64,000 nucleotides of DNA from Chryseobacterium sp. G0162 (GTDB lineage Bacteria; Bacteroidota; Bacteroidia; Flavobacteriales; Weeksellaceae), in NCBI RefSeq assembly GCF_003815715.1, contig NZ_CP033922.1, forward strand, positions 4,884,001-4,948,000, given 5' to 3'. The position numbers and the translations under genes were made by a program. The notes beneath the pieces are model-generated. The model had not been told where the DNA came from and ran no database searches. It was given only the letters and a program-made list of their open reading frames with translations. This document shows positions 32,853 through 41,134 of the stretch, piece after piece (position 1 is the stretch's first letter; every line of letters begins with the position of its first letter).

Positions 32853-35024
32853 ATGAAGAATATAAAAAAAATAACGGCTATTGCTTTATACTTCCTGTGT
32901 CTGTCACCATTGGCTGCACAAAAGACGCAATGGACTCCTGATGGCAATGCTTATTATTCATTCACTAAAAATGGCGTTGGGATTATTGATGTACTGAATC
33001 CTGGAAAGGATCAGTCTTTTTTAAGTAATAATGAATTAATTCCTTCCGGAAGTGCTACCGCTTTAGAAGTACAGAGCTTTCAGGTATCACCGGATGGCAA
33101 AAGCTTATTGCTTTTTACCAATACCCAGAAAGTTTGGCGGGATAATACGCGTGGAGATTACTGGATCTTTGATAAAAATACTAAGAAGCTCACTCAGCTT
33201 GGGAAAGATCTGCCCACATCATCATTAATGTTTGCCAAGTTCTCTCCTGATGGTAAAAAGGTGGCTTATGTATCTAAACACAACATTTACATTGAAGACC
33301 TTTCCAATAATCAGCTTACTAAAATTACGAATGATGGTACAGACAGAATGATTAACGGTACTTTCGATTGGGCTTATGAAGAGGAATTTGGGACTCAGGA
33401 TGGCTTCAGATGGTCTCCTGACGGAAGCAAAATTGCTTACTGGAAGCTGGATGCACGAGGGACAAAGAACTTCCTGATGATTAATAATACAGACAGTCTG
33501 TATTCATTTACTGTTCCTGTAGAATATCCGAAAGTAGGTGAAAATCCTTCAGGATGCAGCATCTGGTTCTATGATCTTGCCTCAAAATCTTCGAAGAAAG
33601 CAAACATTGAAGGCGACGAAGTACAACATTATATTCCCAGAATGGAATGGGTGCTGGATTCTAAATCTATTATTCTACAGCAACTGAACAGAAAACAGAA
33701 TCAGAGTAAAATTATGGTAGCAGATGCTCAGTCCGGAAGCAGTAAAACCATTTATACAGAAACAGATAATGCATGGATTGATATAAAATCCCGCTGGAAT
33801 GAGAACGACCCAAGTGGCTGGGATTGGATTAACAATGGTAAAGAATTTCTGTGGCTTTCTGAAAAAGACGGATGGAGACATATTTATAAGATAGATATGA
33901 ACGGTAAAGAAACGTTGATTACAAAAGATGCTTTTGATGTGATAAAGCCTGAGTTTTTTGATGTTCAGAACAAGCTGATTTACTTTTTGGCTTCCCCTGA
34001 TAATGCTACTCAGAAATATTTGTATAAAGTAAGTATGCAAGGCGGAAAAGCCAGCAAGATAACTCCTGAAGCGTACACCGGATCAAATCAATATACCATA
34101 TCTCCCAACGGAAAAATTGCTATGTTTAACAATAGCAGCGTAAACTCGCGTTCAGCAGGTGCTGTGGTATCATTGCCGCAACATAAAGAGCTTGTAGCTG
34201 CTAAGAGTATTTTAAAAGCAGATCCGGCAAGATCTAAAGCTGAGTTTTTCCAGATAACAACCCAAGACGGAGCTACATTAGACGGATGGGTAGTAAAGCC
34301 TAAAGATTTTGATCCTAATAAAAAATATCCGATTGTTTTCATGGTTTACGGAGAACCGGGATCACAAACGGTAACAGACAGTTTCTACGCAGGAAAGAAT
34401 GGTTTGTATACAGGAGATATGGCTCAGGACGGCTATCTTTATGTTTCTCTTGAAAACCGTGGAACTCCTGCTCCTAAAGGACGTGAATGGAGAAAATCGA
34501 TTTACCGTAAAATTGGACAGCTTAATATCCGTGATCAGGCTATGGGAGCCAAAGCATTGTTTGCAAAATGGCCTTATGTGGATACTTCAAGAGTGGCTGT
34601 TTGGGGCTGGAGCGGTGGTGGTTCTTCCACTCTAAACCTGTTAGGGCAATATCCTGATATTTACCAGACCGGAATTGCCATTGCTCCGGTAGCCAACCAA
34701 TTATTCTATGATAATATCTATCAGGAACGTTATATGGGCCTTCCACAGGAAAACCGAGAAGATTTTGTAAATGGATCTCCATTAGCGTATGCCAAGAATC
34801 TCAAAGGAAATCTTTTATTGGTTCACGGAACAGGCGATGACAATGTACATTATCAAAATACAGAAGTTTATATTAATGAATTGGTAAAGTATAACAAGCA
34901 GTTTCAGCTGATGTCTTATCCTAACAGAACCCACTCTATCAGTGAAGGTGAAGGAACATCATTGCACCTGGCTACGATGTTTACCAAATACTTAAAAGAA
35001 CATTGTCCTCCGGGAGGAAGATAA
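32853..35024 (+). CDS. Dipeptidyl peptidase IV (S9B)
   Basis: Releases X-Pro or X-Ala dipeptides from peptide N-termini. The 723-aa protein has a signal peptide (MKNIKKITAIALYFLCLSPL, cleaved near AAQ), an N-terminal beta-propeller (DPPIV_N; WAYEEEFGTQDGFRWSPDGS holds the Glu pair that grips the substrate N-terminus) and a C-terminal hydrolase domain with the triad Ser in WGWSGGGSS (about 587), Asp in HGTGDDNVH (about 662) and His in YPNRTHSISEG (about 694). It is probably periplasmic or surface-exposed. It is co-transcribed with pepP, and a good terminator follows. Confidence 0.93.
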   Translation: MKNIKKITAIALYFLCLSPLAAQKTQWTPDGNAYYSFTKNGVGIIDVLNPGKDQSFLSNNELIPSGSATALEVQSFQVSPDGKSLLLFTNTQKVWRDNTRGDYWIFDKNTKKLTQLGKDLPTSSLMFAKFSPDGKKVAYVSKHNIYIEDLSNNQLTKITNDGTDRMINGTFDWAYEEEFGTQDGFRWSPDGSKIAYWKLDARGTKNFLMINNTDSLYSFTVPVEYPKVGENPSGCSIWFYDLASKSSKKANIEGDEVQHYIPRMEWVLDSKSIILQQLNRKQNQSKIMVADAQSGSSKTIYTETDNAWIDIKSRWNENDPSGWDWINNGKEFLWLSEKDGWRHIYKIDMNGKETLITKDAFDVIKPEFFDVQNKLIYFLASPDNATQKYLYKVSMQGGKASKITPEAYTGSNQYTISPNGKIAMFNNSSVNSRSAGAVVSLPQHKELVAAKSILKADPARSKAEFFQITTQDGATLDGWVVKPKDFDPNKKYPIVFMVYGEPGSQTVTDSFYAGKNGLYTGDMAQDGYLYVSLENRGTPAPKGREWRKSIYRKIGQLNIRDQAMGAKALFAKWPYVDTSRVAVWGWSGGGSSTLNLLGQYPDIYQTGIAIAPVANQLFYDNIYQERYMGLPQENREDFVNGSPLAYAKNLKGNLLLVHGTGDDNVHYQNTEVYINELVKYNKQFQLMSYPNRTHSISEGEGTSLHLATMFTKYLKEHCPPGGR

Positions 35025-35037
35025 GTTATGCAATAGA

Positions 35038-35064
35038 AGTCTCACAGTAATGTGGGGCTTTTTT
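35038..35064 (+). terminator. Terminator of the pepP-DPP4 transcript
   Basis: AGTCTCACA and TGTGGGGCT form a 9-bp stem (two or three G-U pairs) around GTAA, followed by CTTTTTTG. It lies 13 bp past the stop. Confidence 0.75.
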
Positions 35065-35073
35065 GTTGGAGAA

Positions 35074-35320
35074 AGGAAGATGGAGGCTGGGAGTTGGAAG
35101 TACTTGAGGTCAAGGATTCAGGTAATTGGCTTTTTACTGTTTTTCAACGGTGCTTTATAGAAGTTAAAAATATCATTCGGATGTTATAAATAAAATGATA
35201 ACTTCAAGTCTTTTTCTTTTTTACTGTTTTTCAATGGTGCTTTATAGAAGTTAAAAATGTTATTCAGATGTAATAAACGAAATAATAACTTCCAGCCTCC
35301 CTCTTCCATCTTCCAGCCTT
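35074..35320. repeat. Intergenic element: 87-bp direct repeat with inverted flanks
   Basis: Two copies of a ~72-bp segment (35134-35205 and 35221-35292, period 87) begin TTACTGTTTTTCAA(C/T)GGTGC and continue TTTATAGAAGTTAAAAAT. The outer ends are inverted: GGAAGATGGAGGCTGGGAG at about 35076 and CTTCCAGCCTCCCTCTTCC at about 35288. No gene is visible. It looks like a dispersed flavobacterial repeat (inference). It fills most of the 320-bp space before the glycosylase gene. Confidence 0.7.
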
Positions 35321-35339
35321 TCATTTAACAAATTATCAT

Positions 35340-35347
35340 TAATTTTG
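35340..35347 (+). promoter_or_regulatory. Putative promoter -7 element of mpg
   Basis: TAATTTTG fits TAnnTTTG exactly. No TTG is seen at the -33 position. If used, transcription starts near 35353, which excludes the TTG at 35345 as a start codon. Confidence 0.4.
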
Positions 35348-35374
35348 GGGGTAGAATTCTTAAAAATCAACGAG

Positions 35375-35980
35375 TTGAAACTACCACTTTCCTATTATTC
35401 CAATCAAGATGTTCTTTTTCTGGCTCAGGATCTTCTGGGTAAAGTGCTCTTTACAAAAATTAATGACGAAATAACAGCTGGAATCATCGTAGAAACTGAA
35501 GCCTACAATGGAATATCAGACAAAGCTTCTCACGCTTATGGTGGAAGGCGTACAGATCGTACAGAAACATTGTACAGCCATGGAGGAGTTTCCTATGTGT
35601 ACTTATGCTATGGAATTCATCATCTTTTCAATGTAGTGACTTCTGTGGATGATGAACCGCATGCGGTTCTCGTGAGAGCTATTGAGCCGTTAATCGGGAT
35701 GGAAATTATGGAACTCAGGAGAAATATGCCGGCTTCCAAAGCTGCGATTTCGGCCGGTCCCGGATCTGCTGCTAAAGCATTGGGGATTGACCGCTCATTG
35801 AATAAAAAAGATCTGAACGGAACTGAAATCTGGATTGAAGATCATGGGATTCAGTATTCTTCCGATAATATTGTTACCGGACCTCGTATAGGAGTTGCTT
35901 ATGCACAGGAAGATGCACTGTTACCCTGGCGATTTTTTGTGAAAGGGAATAAATATGTGAGCAAACCCAATACAAAATAG
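35375..35980 (+). CDS. mpg: DNA-3-methyladenine glycosylase (AAG/Mpg family)
   Basis: Excises alkylated purines such as 3-methyladenine and hypoxanthine. About 201 aa from the TTG at 35375 (MKLPLSYYSNQDVLFLAQDL), close to the family's usual ~200. Visible family motifs are GIIVETEAYNGISDKASHAY (with the catalytic Glu, E of ETEAY), GVSYVYLCYGIHHLFNVVT, VLVRAIEPL, SAGPGSAAKALGI and GPRIGVAYA. The frame is open upstream to a TTG at 35345, but a promoter -7 element overlaps that codon. No ATG is available near the start, so a rare start codon is needed either way. It is convergent with the mug gene, 3 bp apart. Confidence 0.9.
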   Translation: MKLPLSYYSNQDVLFLAQDLLGKVLFTKINDEITAGIIVETEAYNGISDKASHAYGGRRTDRTETLYSHGGVSYVYLCYGIHHLFNVVTSVDDEPHAVLVRAIEPLIGMEIMELRRNMPASKAAISAGPGSAAKALGIDRSLNKKDLNGTEIWIEDHGIQYSSDNIVTGPRIGVAYAQEDALLPWRFFVKGNKYVSKPNTK

Positions 35981-35983
35981 ATT

Positions 35984-36484
35984 TTAAGGATGAATGACCT
36001 GATAAAGCTCTTTATAATAAACAACAAGATCATCCAGAGAAAAGCCTCGGTTTAAACCACTGGTATTAGGCAGCACCCAAACTTTTACACCACAAAAATC
36101 CTCTGGCTGCAATCCCCATTGAATTTCTTTCTTTTTAGAAAATGCTTTATAGGCTGCTTTACCAAGAAAAGCTATATATTGAGGTTGAAATTCCGTTATT
36201 TTGGCTGTAAAAGCTTCAAGTGCATCATCAAATTCTTCTTTTGATAGCTCATCTGCCCGTGACGTAGCTCTTGCAACCGCTGTTGTCAAACCACATCCAA
36301 AGTCTAAAATTGCAGTATCATTTACTGCTTCAATTTCGTAAGAGGTAAACCCTGACCGATGAAGAACCTTCCAAAAACGGTTGCTTCTCCCTGAAAAATG
36401 ATGCCCATCATTAGAAGATTTTAAACCGGGATTAATTCCACAAAAAATAACATCTAGATTTGAAATAATAATATCTGTTAACAT
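35984..36484 (-). CDS. mug: G/U mismatch-specific DNA glycosylase
   Basis: Removes uracil or thymine opposite guanine. The 166-aa protein has the Mug/TDG motif I, DVIFCGINPGLKS (with the Asn that activates water), GHHFSGRSNRFWKVLHRSGF, and motif II LPNTSGLN near residue 147, as expected for the family (E. coli Mug, 168 aa). It is convergent with mpg and the stop codons are only 3 bp apart, so the two repair genes share a terminator region. It has its own promoter on the other side; none is clear. Confidence 0.92.
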   Translation of the reverse strand: MLTDIIISNLDVIFCGINPGLKSSNDGHHFSGRSNRFWKVLHRSGFTSYEIEAVNDTAILDFGCGLTTAVARATSRADELSKEEFDDALEAFTAKITEFQPQYIAFLGKAAYKAFSKKKEIQWGLQPEDFCGVKVWVLPNTSGLNRGFSLDDLVVYYKELYQVIHP

Positions 36485-36551
36485 ATTTGAAGTAAATTAA
36501 ATAAGATACATCTGTTCTCATTTTTATAGCTTAAAGATATCAATATTCCGG

Positions 36552-36693
36552 TTACTCAACCTTAGGTTGGAGGTAAGATTTTATCGTTTCATTCTTAATA
36601 TGATACGATTTATCTGCCTTTTTTGCAGGGTCACTTAGTTTATCGCTCTGAATATGAAAAGATCCAGGTACCTTTGCATGGTAATTAAAAAGG
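36552..36693 (-). pseudogene. 3' remnant of an unidentified gene upstream of mug
   Basis: An open frame without ATG reads VSPLFNYHAKVPGSFHIQSD, KLSDPAKKADKSYHIKNETI and KSYLQPKVE before a stop at 36552-36554. The hydrophilic, protein-like composition suggests a true C-terminus whose upstream part was lost; a stop lies just before TVSPLF. No family recognised. The same DNA contains an imperfect hairpin (TCGTTTCAT / ATGATACGA). The rest of the 299-bp gap to the SMR gene shows nothing further; I looked for a guanidine riboswitch and see none. Confidence 0.4.
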
Positions 36694-36783
36694 GGTGAAA
36701 CAGTCTATTATAATGAACATTAAAGCTGAATTGTAATTCTTTAATCCAATAGATTTTCATTCCTAATCATTAAAATAAATAAT

Positions 36784-37101
36784 ATGAACTGGATTGCATT
36801 AATTATTGCAGGAATTTTTGAAATCGGATGGCCGTTAGGTCTTAAGCTATCTCAGCAGCCTGAAAATAATAAATGGAGTTGGATTATGTTTTCGATTGCA
36901 TGTATGGCGGTTAGTGGCGGATTTCTCTGGTATGCTCAAAAAAGTATTCCCATTGGAACAGCATATGCTGTATGGACGGGAATAGGTGCAGTAGGAACGT
37001 TATTGGTGGGAATTGTATTTTTTCAGGATTCGGCCAGTATTTTGAGATTATTATCCGCATTATTGATCGTAGTGGGAATCGTTGGACTTAAACTTTTTTA
37101 A
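36784..37101 (+). CDS. Small multidrug resistance (SMR) exporter, SugE/Gdx-like
   Basis: A 105-aa inner-membrane protein of four membrane helices that exports cations in exchange for protons as a dual-topology dimer. The essential glutamate is E13 in IIAGIFEIGWPLGLKLSQQ, and the third helix region has GTAYAVWTGIGAVGTLLVG. The FEIGW...GLK pattern fits the SugE/guanidinium-exporter branch more than the EmrE branch. It is a single gene with no paired second SMR subunit. A weak hairpin (GGCTTAA / TTAAGCC, 37111-37139) follows. Confidence 0.88.
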   Translation: MNWIALIIAGIFEIGWPLGLKLSQQPENNKWSWIMFSIACMAVSGGFLWYAQKSIPIGTAYAVWTGIGAVGTLLVGIVFFQDSASILRLLSALLIVVGIVGLKLF

Positions 37102-37444
37102 ATAAAAAATGGCTTAAGATTATTGCTAATCATTAAGCCAAACCATTATTCAACATTAGAATAATAAACCAACTACATTATATTTACTTTTATTATTGCT
37201 TAGTACCTTCGTAATAAAATTTCACATCAATAATAGATGTTTTCTGTAAATTGATCTGTAAACATTTTGTTGAGATAAGATAGTTGGACTTCCTTCAGCA
37301 TGATTTCCTCCTGCCCCTTACTCTCTAATCATTTATTATTATTTCAAAGATCAATAAATAATTATCAAATTGAAAAAAACATCTATCAAAGAGAAATTAG
37401 GGTCTATGAATGATTTTAATAGGGATCAAGTTTAATCAAATAGG
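37102..37444. other. Intergenic region, 343 bp, no gene seen
   Basis: After the weak hairpin at 37111-37139 there is AT-rich sequence between a plus-strand gene and a convergent minus-strand gene. A 24-codon minus-strand frame behind AGGAGGAAATC (about 37301) starts MLKEVQLSYLN, but it ends soon and has no family resemblance; I do not call it. Confidence 0.6.
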
Positions 37445-38146
37445 CTACCAATCAATAAACGGCTTGTAAGTTCTCCCAATCGGAAGTTTTTTCCCTTTAA
37501 TCTGTACCATAGTTGCAGATTTTACCTCTATTTTAGGTTTGGAAATAATATAAGATTTATGGATGCGGGTAAACATCTTGGGATTCAGGGTTTCTTCCAT
37601 CCTGCTTATTGGCATTTTAAAAGTGAGAGTTTCTGTTTTAGTGTGAATATGAATGTATTCCCTCAAACTTTCGATATAGAAAATATCCTGAAGAATAATT
37701 TTGATCTGTTTTTTACCACTGCTGATGAAAATATGGTCACGCTCAGCTATTTCCAGCAAAGCATCTTCGGCTTCCATTAAATATTTAAACTTACCAACAG
37801 CTGTAACAAACCGTTCATAAGGAATGGGCTTCAGTAAATAATCGGCAATATCCAGTTCATAACCTTCTATTGCATATTGATGATAGGCTGTTGTTACAAT
37901 GACAAATGGAGGGTTTTTCAGTTGTTTCAAAAAATCAAAGCCTTTCACCACTGGAAGATGAAGATCTAAAAACATAAGGTTTACCTCATGAGTGCTCAAA
38001 AGGTTGCTTGCATGTACAGCATTGGAACATTTTCCTATAAAATTCAGTTCCGGATCACGGGAAATAAAAGTTTCCAGTATTTCTGCAGCAATGGGTTCGT
38101 CTTCTACAATAATGCAATTGTATTTTTTAGAGGCTGGATGTATCAT
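37445..38146 (-). CDS. LytTR-family response regulator
   Basis: A 233-aa two-domain regulator: receiver domain (about 8-125) with the acidic pair in VEDEP, phosphoacceptor Asp in NLMFLDLHLP, and the lysine in DYLLKPIPYE; then a LytTR DNA-binding domain (about 140-233) with FYIESLREYIHIHTKTE and FTRIHKSYIISKPKIE. The frame is open to 38191, but I choose the ATG at 38146 (MIHPASKKYNCIIVEDEP), which overlaps the end of the sensor kinase gene by 20 bp. Kinase and regulator are one coupled unit; the target genes are not evident, though DoxX lies just upstream. Confidence 0.9.
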   Translation of the reverse strand: MIHPASKKYNCIIVEDEPIAAEILETFISRDPELNFIGKCSNAVHASNLLSTHEVNLMFLDLHLPVVKGFDFLKQLKNPPFVIVTTAYHQYAIEGYELDIADYLLKPIPYERFVTAVGKFKYLMEAEDALLEIAERDHIFISSGKKQIKIILQDIFYIESLREYIHIHTKTETLTFKMPISRMEETLNPKMFTRIHKSYIISKPKIEVKSATMVQIKGKKLPIGRTYKPFIDW

Positions 38147-39212
38147 TGAAATCAATTTTGAGTTGAACCATATATCGGTCACTTTTGTCATTCACAGTTA
38201 GCTTGTGTTTAGGATAAAGCAGTTCAAGTTGGCGGCGGATATTTTTAAGTCCTATTTTTGTAGAATGCTGATGGGGTATTTCTTCCTTGGAATTTTCAAT
38301 ACGATAGGTAAGAATTCCGTCTTTCAGTTCAATATCAATGGTGATATAAGAATCTCCGAGACTTTCGGAAATACCATGTTTAAAAGCATTTTCAACAAAC
38401 TGAATCAGGATAAGCGGTGAAATTTCCTGAGCAGGATTGTCAATATTTTCCTGTAAATGTACACTAAGATGATGATGTCTTATTTTCTGAATCTGTATAT
38501 AATCCTTAATATTCTCAAGGTCTTTTTCTATAGAAATATTTTTTTCAGCAGCTTCATAAATATTGTACCGCATGATTTTGGAAAGCTGGAGAATAGCATC
38601 AGGGGTTTCATCTGCCTTTTTAAGAGCCATTCCGTAGATATTATTCAGTGTATTGAATAGGAAATGAGGATTGATCTGGGCTTTTAACATCGTAAGTTCC
38701 TGATCCAGCTTTTCCGATTTCAATTGAGAAATCTGCTCTTTCAGCATGTTTTTCTGCCTCGTAATCTCTACCCCGAAAACCAGTCCTACCATAAAAATAA
38801 GATCCATAAAGGAATTGAAAGCAACCAGACCGTTGATAAATCCGGAAGGCTGTTTGCTGTCTAAAGTCTCTATAACGCCATAGATATAAGGATAAATAAT
38901 ATAATGAGTGAAAACCCGGTGTCCTAAAACTGCCAGTATCACGATCAGAACATAGAAAATACATTGAATAACCTTAGTAAAATGTATCTTTTCATACACA
39001 TACAACAAGGAATAGGCAAGAGGAATTTTAATCAATAAATAACCCAATTCAAGAATAAGCGTATTCTGAAGTCTCAACTGCCAGATGAAATCCGGAAACT
39101 GGTATCTGGACCAGTAAAAGTCAAGATAAACTTCCAGAATATAATACAATATCCAAAAAAACAGATGAATTTTTAGTTTAGATTTACGATCTGATGTTAC
39201 ACTTATTGCCAT
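38127..39212 (-). CDS. LytS-like sensor histidine kinase
   Basis: A 361-aa membrane sensor. Four hydrophobic segments fill the first ~160 residues (IHLFFWILYYILEVYLDFYW; YLLIKIPLAYSLLYVY; CIFYVLIVILAVLGH; FMDLIFMVGLVFGVEI), then a short coiled region and a His_kinase domain with the phospho-accepting histidine in LKAQINPHFLFNTLNNIYG. The HATPase region has LIQFVENAFKHGIS (N box) and KIGLKNIRRQLELLYP (G box). This is the standard partner of LytTR regulators in Bacteroidota. The next gene overlaps by 20 bp. The stimulus is unknown. Confidence 0.9.
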   Translation of the reverse strand: MAISVTSDRKSKLKIHLFFWILYYILEVYLDFYWSRYQFPDFIWQLRLQNTLILELGYLLIKIPLAYSLLYVYEKIHFTKVIQCIFYVLIVILAVLGHRVFTHYIIYPYIYGVIETLDSKQPSGFINGLVAFNSFMDLIFMVGLVFGVEITRQKNMLKEQISQLKSEKLDQELTMLKAQINPHFLFNTLNNIYGMALKKADETPDAILQLSKIMRYNIYEAAEKNISIEKDLENIKDYIQIQKIRHHHLSVHLQENIDNPAQEISPLILIQFVENAFKHGISESLGDSYITIDIELKDGILTYRIENSKEEIPHQHSTKIGLKNIRRQLELLYPKHKLTVNDKSDRYMVQLKIDFNDTSSL

Positions 39213-39288
39213 TTAAAAATATAAAATAATAAGATTCAGTCAAATATAGAAATATATAGTCTATCAATGTCTGCGATCTATCTATAAA

Positions 39289-39675
39289 CTACCCTACTTT
39301 ATTCCTTAAGATGATTTTAGGAAACATGAGATTGATAAAACTGAAGATTAACAGAACATTAAATTCGATCCCATTAGTTCCTCCGCCTACCACAAACCAA
39401 CCATTTTCCCAATGAATAAAGTAGATCCCTAACACAAAAATCAGGATGTTACAAATAGCAACAGGCTTTATACACCGATCTATCCAAATAAGGAAAACGG
39501 AAGCAAAATGGGTAAGCTTTACTATCCAGGCTAGATACAGCCCTATTGGAGAGAATCCTATCATATCCAGATAGTTCATGCCAAAACGATTGACATCTCC
39601 ACTCAAAATAGAGATTACACTATGCATAAACAGAATAACAGAGAGTGCAAGTCTCAGGTAGTAGTTATTTTTCAT
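39289..39675 (-). CDS. DoxX-like membrane protein
   Basis: A 128-aa protein with four membrane helices, ending after a conserved NGWFVVGGGTNGIEFNVLLI segment, which is typical of small DoxX-family proteins in Bacteroidota. Functions proposed for the family concern quinone/thiosulfate redox or membrane stress, and none can be assigned here. It lies 76 bp upstream of the sensor kinase gene on the same strand and could be read with it. Confidence 0.75.
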   Translation of the reverse strand: MKNNYYLRLALSVILFMHSVISILSGDVNRFGMNYLDMIGFSPIGLYLAWIVKLTHFASVFLIWIDRCIKPVAICNILIFVLGIYFIHWENGWFVVGGGTNGIEFNVLLIFSFINLMFPKIILRNKVG

Positions 39676-40069
39676 GAAACTAAGGTAGTTATCATGTAGA
39701 AATAGTAGGTTTTATCGTATATCAATTGCTTTTAACAGCATACGAAATTCTTTTCATTGATTAAAAATTATTCTTTATGATCTGTTATAACTTATTTTAT
39801 TTCTGATAGTTAACAAATATTTCTATTTATTTACTCCTCTTTTATTAATGATTTATTGCTTATTTAAAGGTAAATTAACATTTTAATTATTCCCTTAATT
39901 GTGATTTTTATAAATTAAATTCTTATTTTTACAGTATTAATTACAGAAATTAATGAAACTTGACTGAAAAAACTCATCAATTGGGAAACATTTTCCCTCT
40001 ATAATTTTCTGATTGGTGAGAATAGCTAAATTCAGCGTCGATTCTAATGCACAAATAGCTGTCAATGTA
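39676..40069. other. AT-rich intergenic region, no gene called
   Basis: Between the DoxX gene and the TlpA gene terminator. Very AT-rich, without a convincing promoter. A 48-codon minus-strand frame (MATLFTLTAICALESTLN...) begins inside the terminator hairpin at 40083; I do not believe it is expressed. Confidence 0.6.
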
Positions 40070-40098
40070 AAAAGAGTGGCCATCCTGACCACTCTTTT
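40070..40098 (-). terminator. Terminator after the TlpA-like gene
   Basis: A perfect 10-bp stem, AAAAGAGTGG / CCACTCTTTT, with a 9-nt loop lies 21 bp past the stop; T-rich sequence follows on the minus strand. Confidence 0.8.
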
Positions 40099-40118
40099 GT
40101 ATTGTTATTCTTTCGGTC

Positions 40119-40622
40119 TTAATTTTGACCTAAATTTTTCTTTAAAAATTCTTCAAGTTCCTTTTCATGAAGATTCTTCGCAATAATGATCCCTTCGCCA
40201 TCAATAATAACATTAAAAGGAAGTTCATCTATTTCATAAGCTTTTGCAACAGGGCTCTTCCAGAATTTTAAATCACTGATCTGTATCCAGTTGATCGTAA
40301 ATCGGTCAATAGCTTTCTGCCAGCTTTCTTTATTTTTATCCAAAGAAACACCCACAATTTCAAACTTATTGGTTTTCACCTGATCCGAATAGGTTTCATA
40401 CAGCTTTTTCAGTTCAGGTTGTTCTCCTACACACGGAGCACACCAGGTTGCCCAAAAATCAATAAGGATAAGCTTTCCTTTTTGGCTTGAAAGTGAAAAT
40501 GAAGAGCCATCCGGTTTAGACATTGTTATTTCAGGAGCCTTCTTCCCTATTTCAATTTTGTTTTGAGCGAATGCAAATCCAGAAAACAGGCTCAAAAACA
40601 ATATAATAAAACTTGTTTTCAT
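40119..40622 (-). CDS. Secreted TlpA/ResA-like thioredoxin
   Basis: A 167-aa periplasmic thiol-disulfide oxidoreductase. Signal peptide MKTSFIILFLSLFSGFAFAQ begins at the ATG at 40622, 1 bp after the preceding stop; a start at 40631 is possible but would put MIN before the signal. The redox site is WATWCAPCVGE at about 62, within ILIDFWATWCAPC, and the cis-proline region is ELPFNVIID. It is the second gene of a pair with a rhodanese-like protein, suggesting joint action on protein thiols or sulfur in the periplasm. Confidence 0.9.
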   Translation of the reverse strand: MKTSFIILFLSLFSGFAFAQNKIEIGKKAPEITMSKPDGSSFSLSSQKGKLILIDFWATWCAPCVGEQPELKKLYETYSDQVKTNKFEIVGVSLDKNKESWQKAIDRFTINWIQISDLKFWKSPVAKAYEIDELPFNVIIDGEGIIIAKNLHEKELEEFLKKNLGQN

Positions 40623-40623
40623 A

Positions 40624-41052
40624 TTAATCATTTGTTGGATAATCTTTATCCAGCCAATCGGTTTTTATATTTTTAGGAAGATTTAAAAGCTTGGCGTTTT
40701 TAAAGCCCATCTCCATCAATACATTAAATGCAGGACGGATGTTCGGACACTTTACAAAAGGACAGCATCCACAATAGATTACAATTTCCTTATTTTTAGG
40801 AATGTCTTTAAGATAAGTTCTTAATTTTTCCAGGTTTTCCGGCTCATGGGTCGGACCAATGTCTACCGAACCTTTAATGATAGCTTCAGGACCTACAGAA
40901 ATGATTAATAAATCCTTAGTCTTGTGCTTTACAATTCTTGAGGCTAATAATGCCGGATCCATCAGCTGGCTGTCTTTCCACGGATCCTGTGTTTGTTGTG
41001 CCTGACTGAAAATGGAGCACACAAAGCACACCATCATAAACAAATACTTCAT
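40624..41052 (-). CDS. Rhodanese-like periplasmic protein with extra cysteines
   Basis: A 142-aa protein with signal peptide MKYLFMMVCFVCSIFSQAQ starting at 41052; the frame is open to 41148, but that stretch has no signal-peptide character. The fold pattern is rhodanese-like (DPALLASRIVK, IISVGPEAIIKGSVDIGP), with an active-site loop IVIYCGCCPFVKCPNIRPA that has four cysteines (C-G-C-C-x4-C) instead of the single Cys of standard rhodaneses. That loop could carry sulfur or bind metal. It directly precedes the TlpA-like thioredoxin gene. Function unassigned. Confidence 0.75.
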   Translation of the reverse strand: MKYLFMMVCFVCSIFSQAQQTQDPWKDSQLMDPALLASRIVKHKTKDLLIISVGPEAIIKGSVDIGPTHEPENLEKLRTYLKDIPKNKEIVIYCGCCPFVKCPNIRPAFNVLMEMGFKNAKLLNLPKNIKTDWLDKDYPTND

Positions 41053-41134
41053 ACTTCTATTTTTCACAAATATATAAATGATTTGTTGAACTTTAAAAGG
41101 TTCCAGAGTCTGTTTCCTGATTATTACAGGCATT

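Noticed and set aside
33675..34040. 121-aa minus-strand frame within the DPP-IV gene
   Set aside because: Antisense shadow of a conserved peptidase.
35345..35374. TTG at 35345 as start of mpg
   Set aside because: It overlaps an exact TAnnTTTG element; the TTG at 35375 gives a protein of normal family length.
36485..36783. Guanidine riboswitch in front of the SugE-like gene
   Set aside because: I looked for the paired ACGR hairpins and other conserved parts and found none; the hairpin there is better explained by the gene remnant.
37220..37305. 24-codon frame behind a strong AGGAGG sequence
   Set aside because: Very short, no leader-peptide signature, and Bacteroidota rarely depend on such Shine-Dalgarno sites.
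39939..40083. 48-codon minus-strand frame (MATLFTLTAICALE...)
   Set aside because: It begins inside the terminator of the TlpA gene and has no promoter; not convincing.
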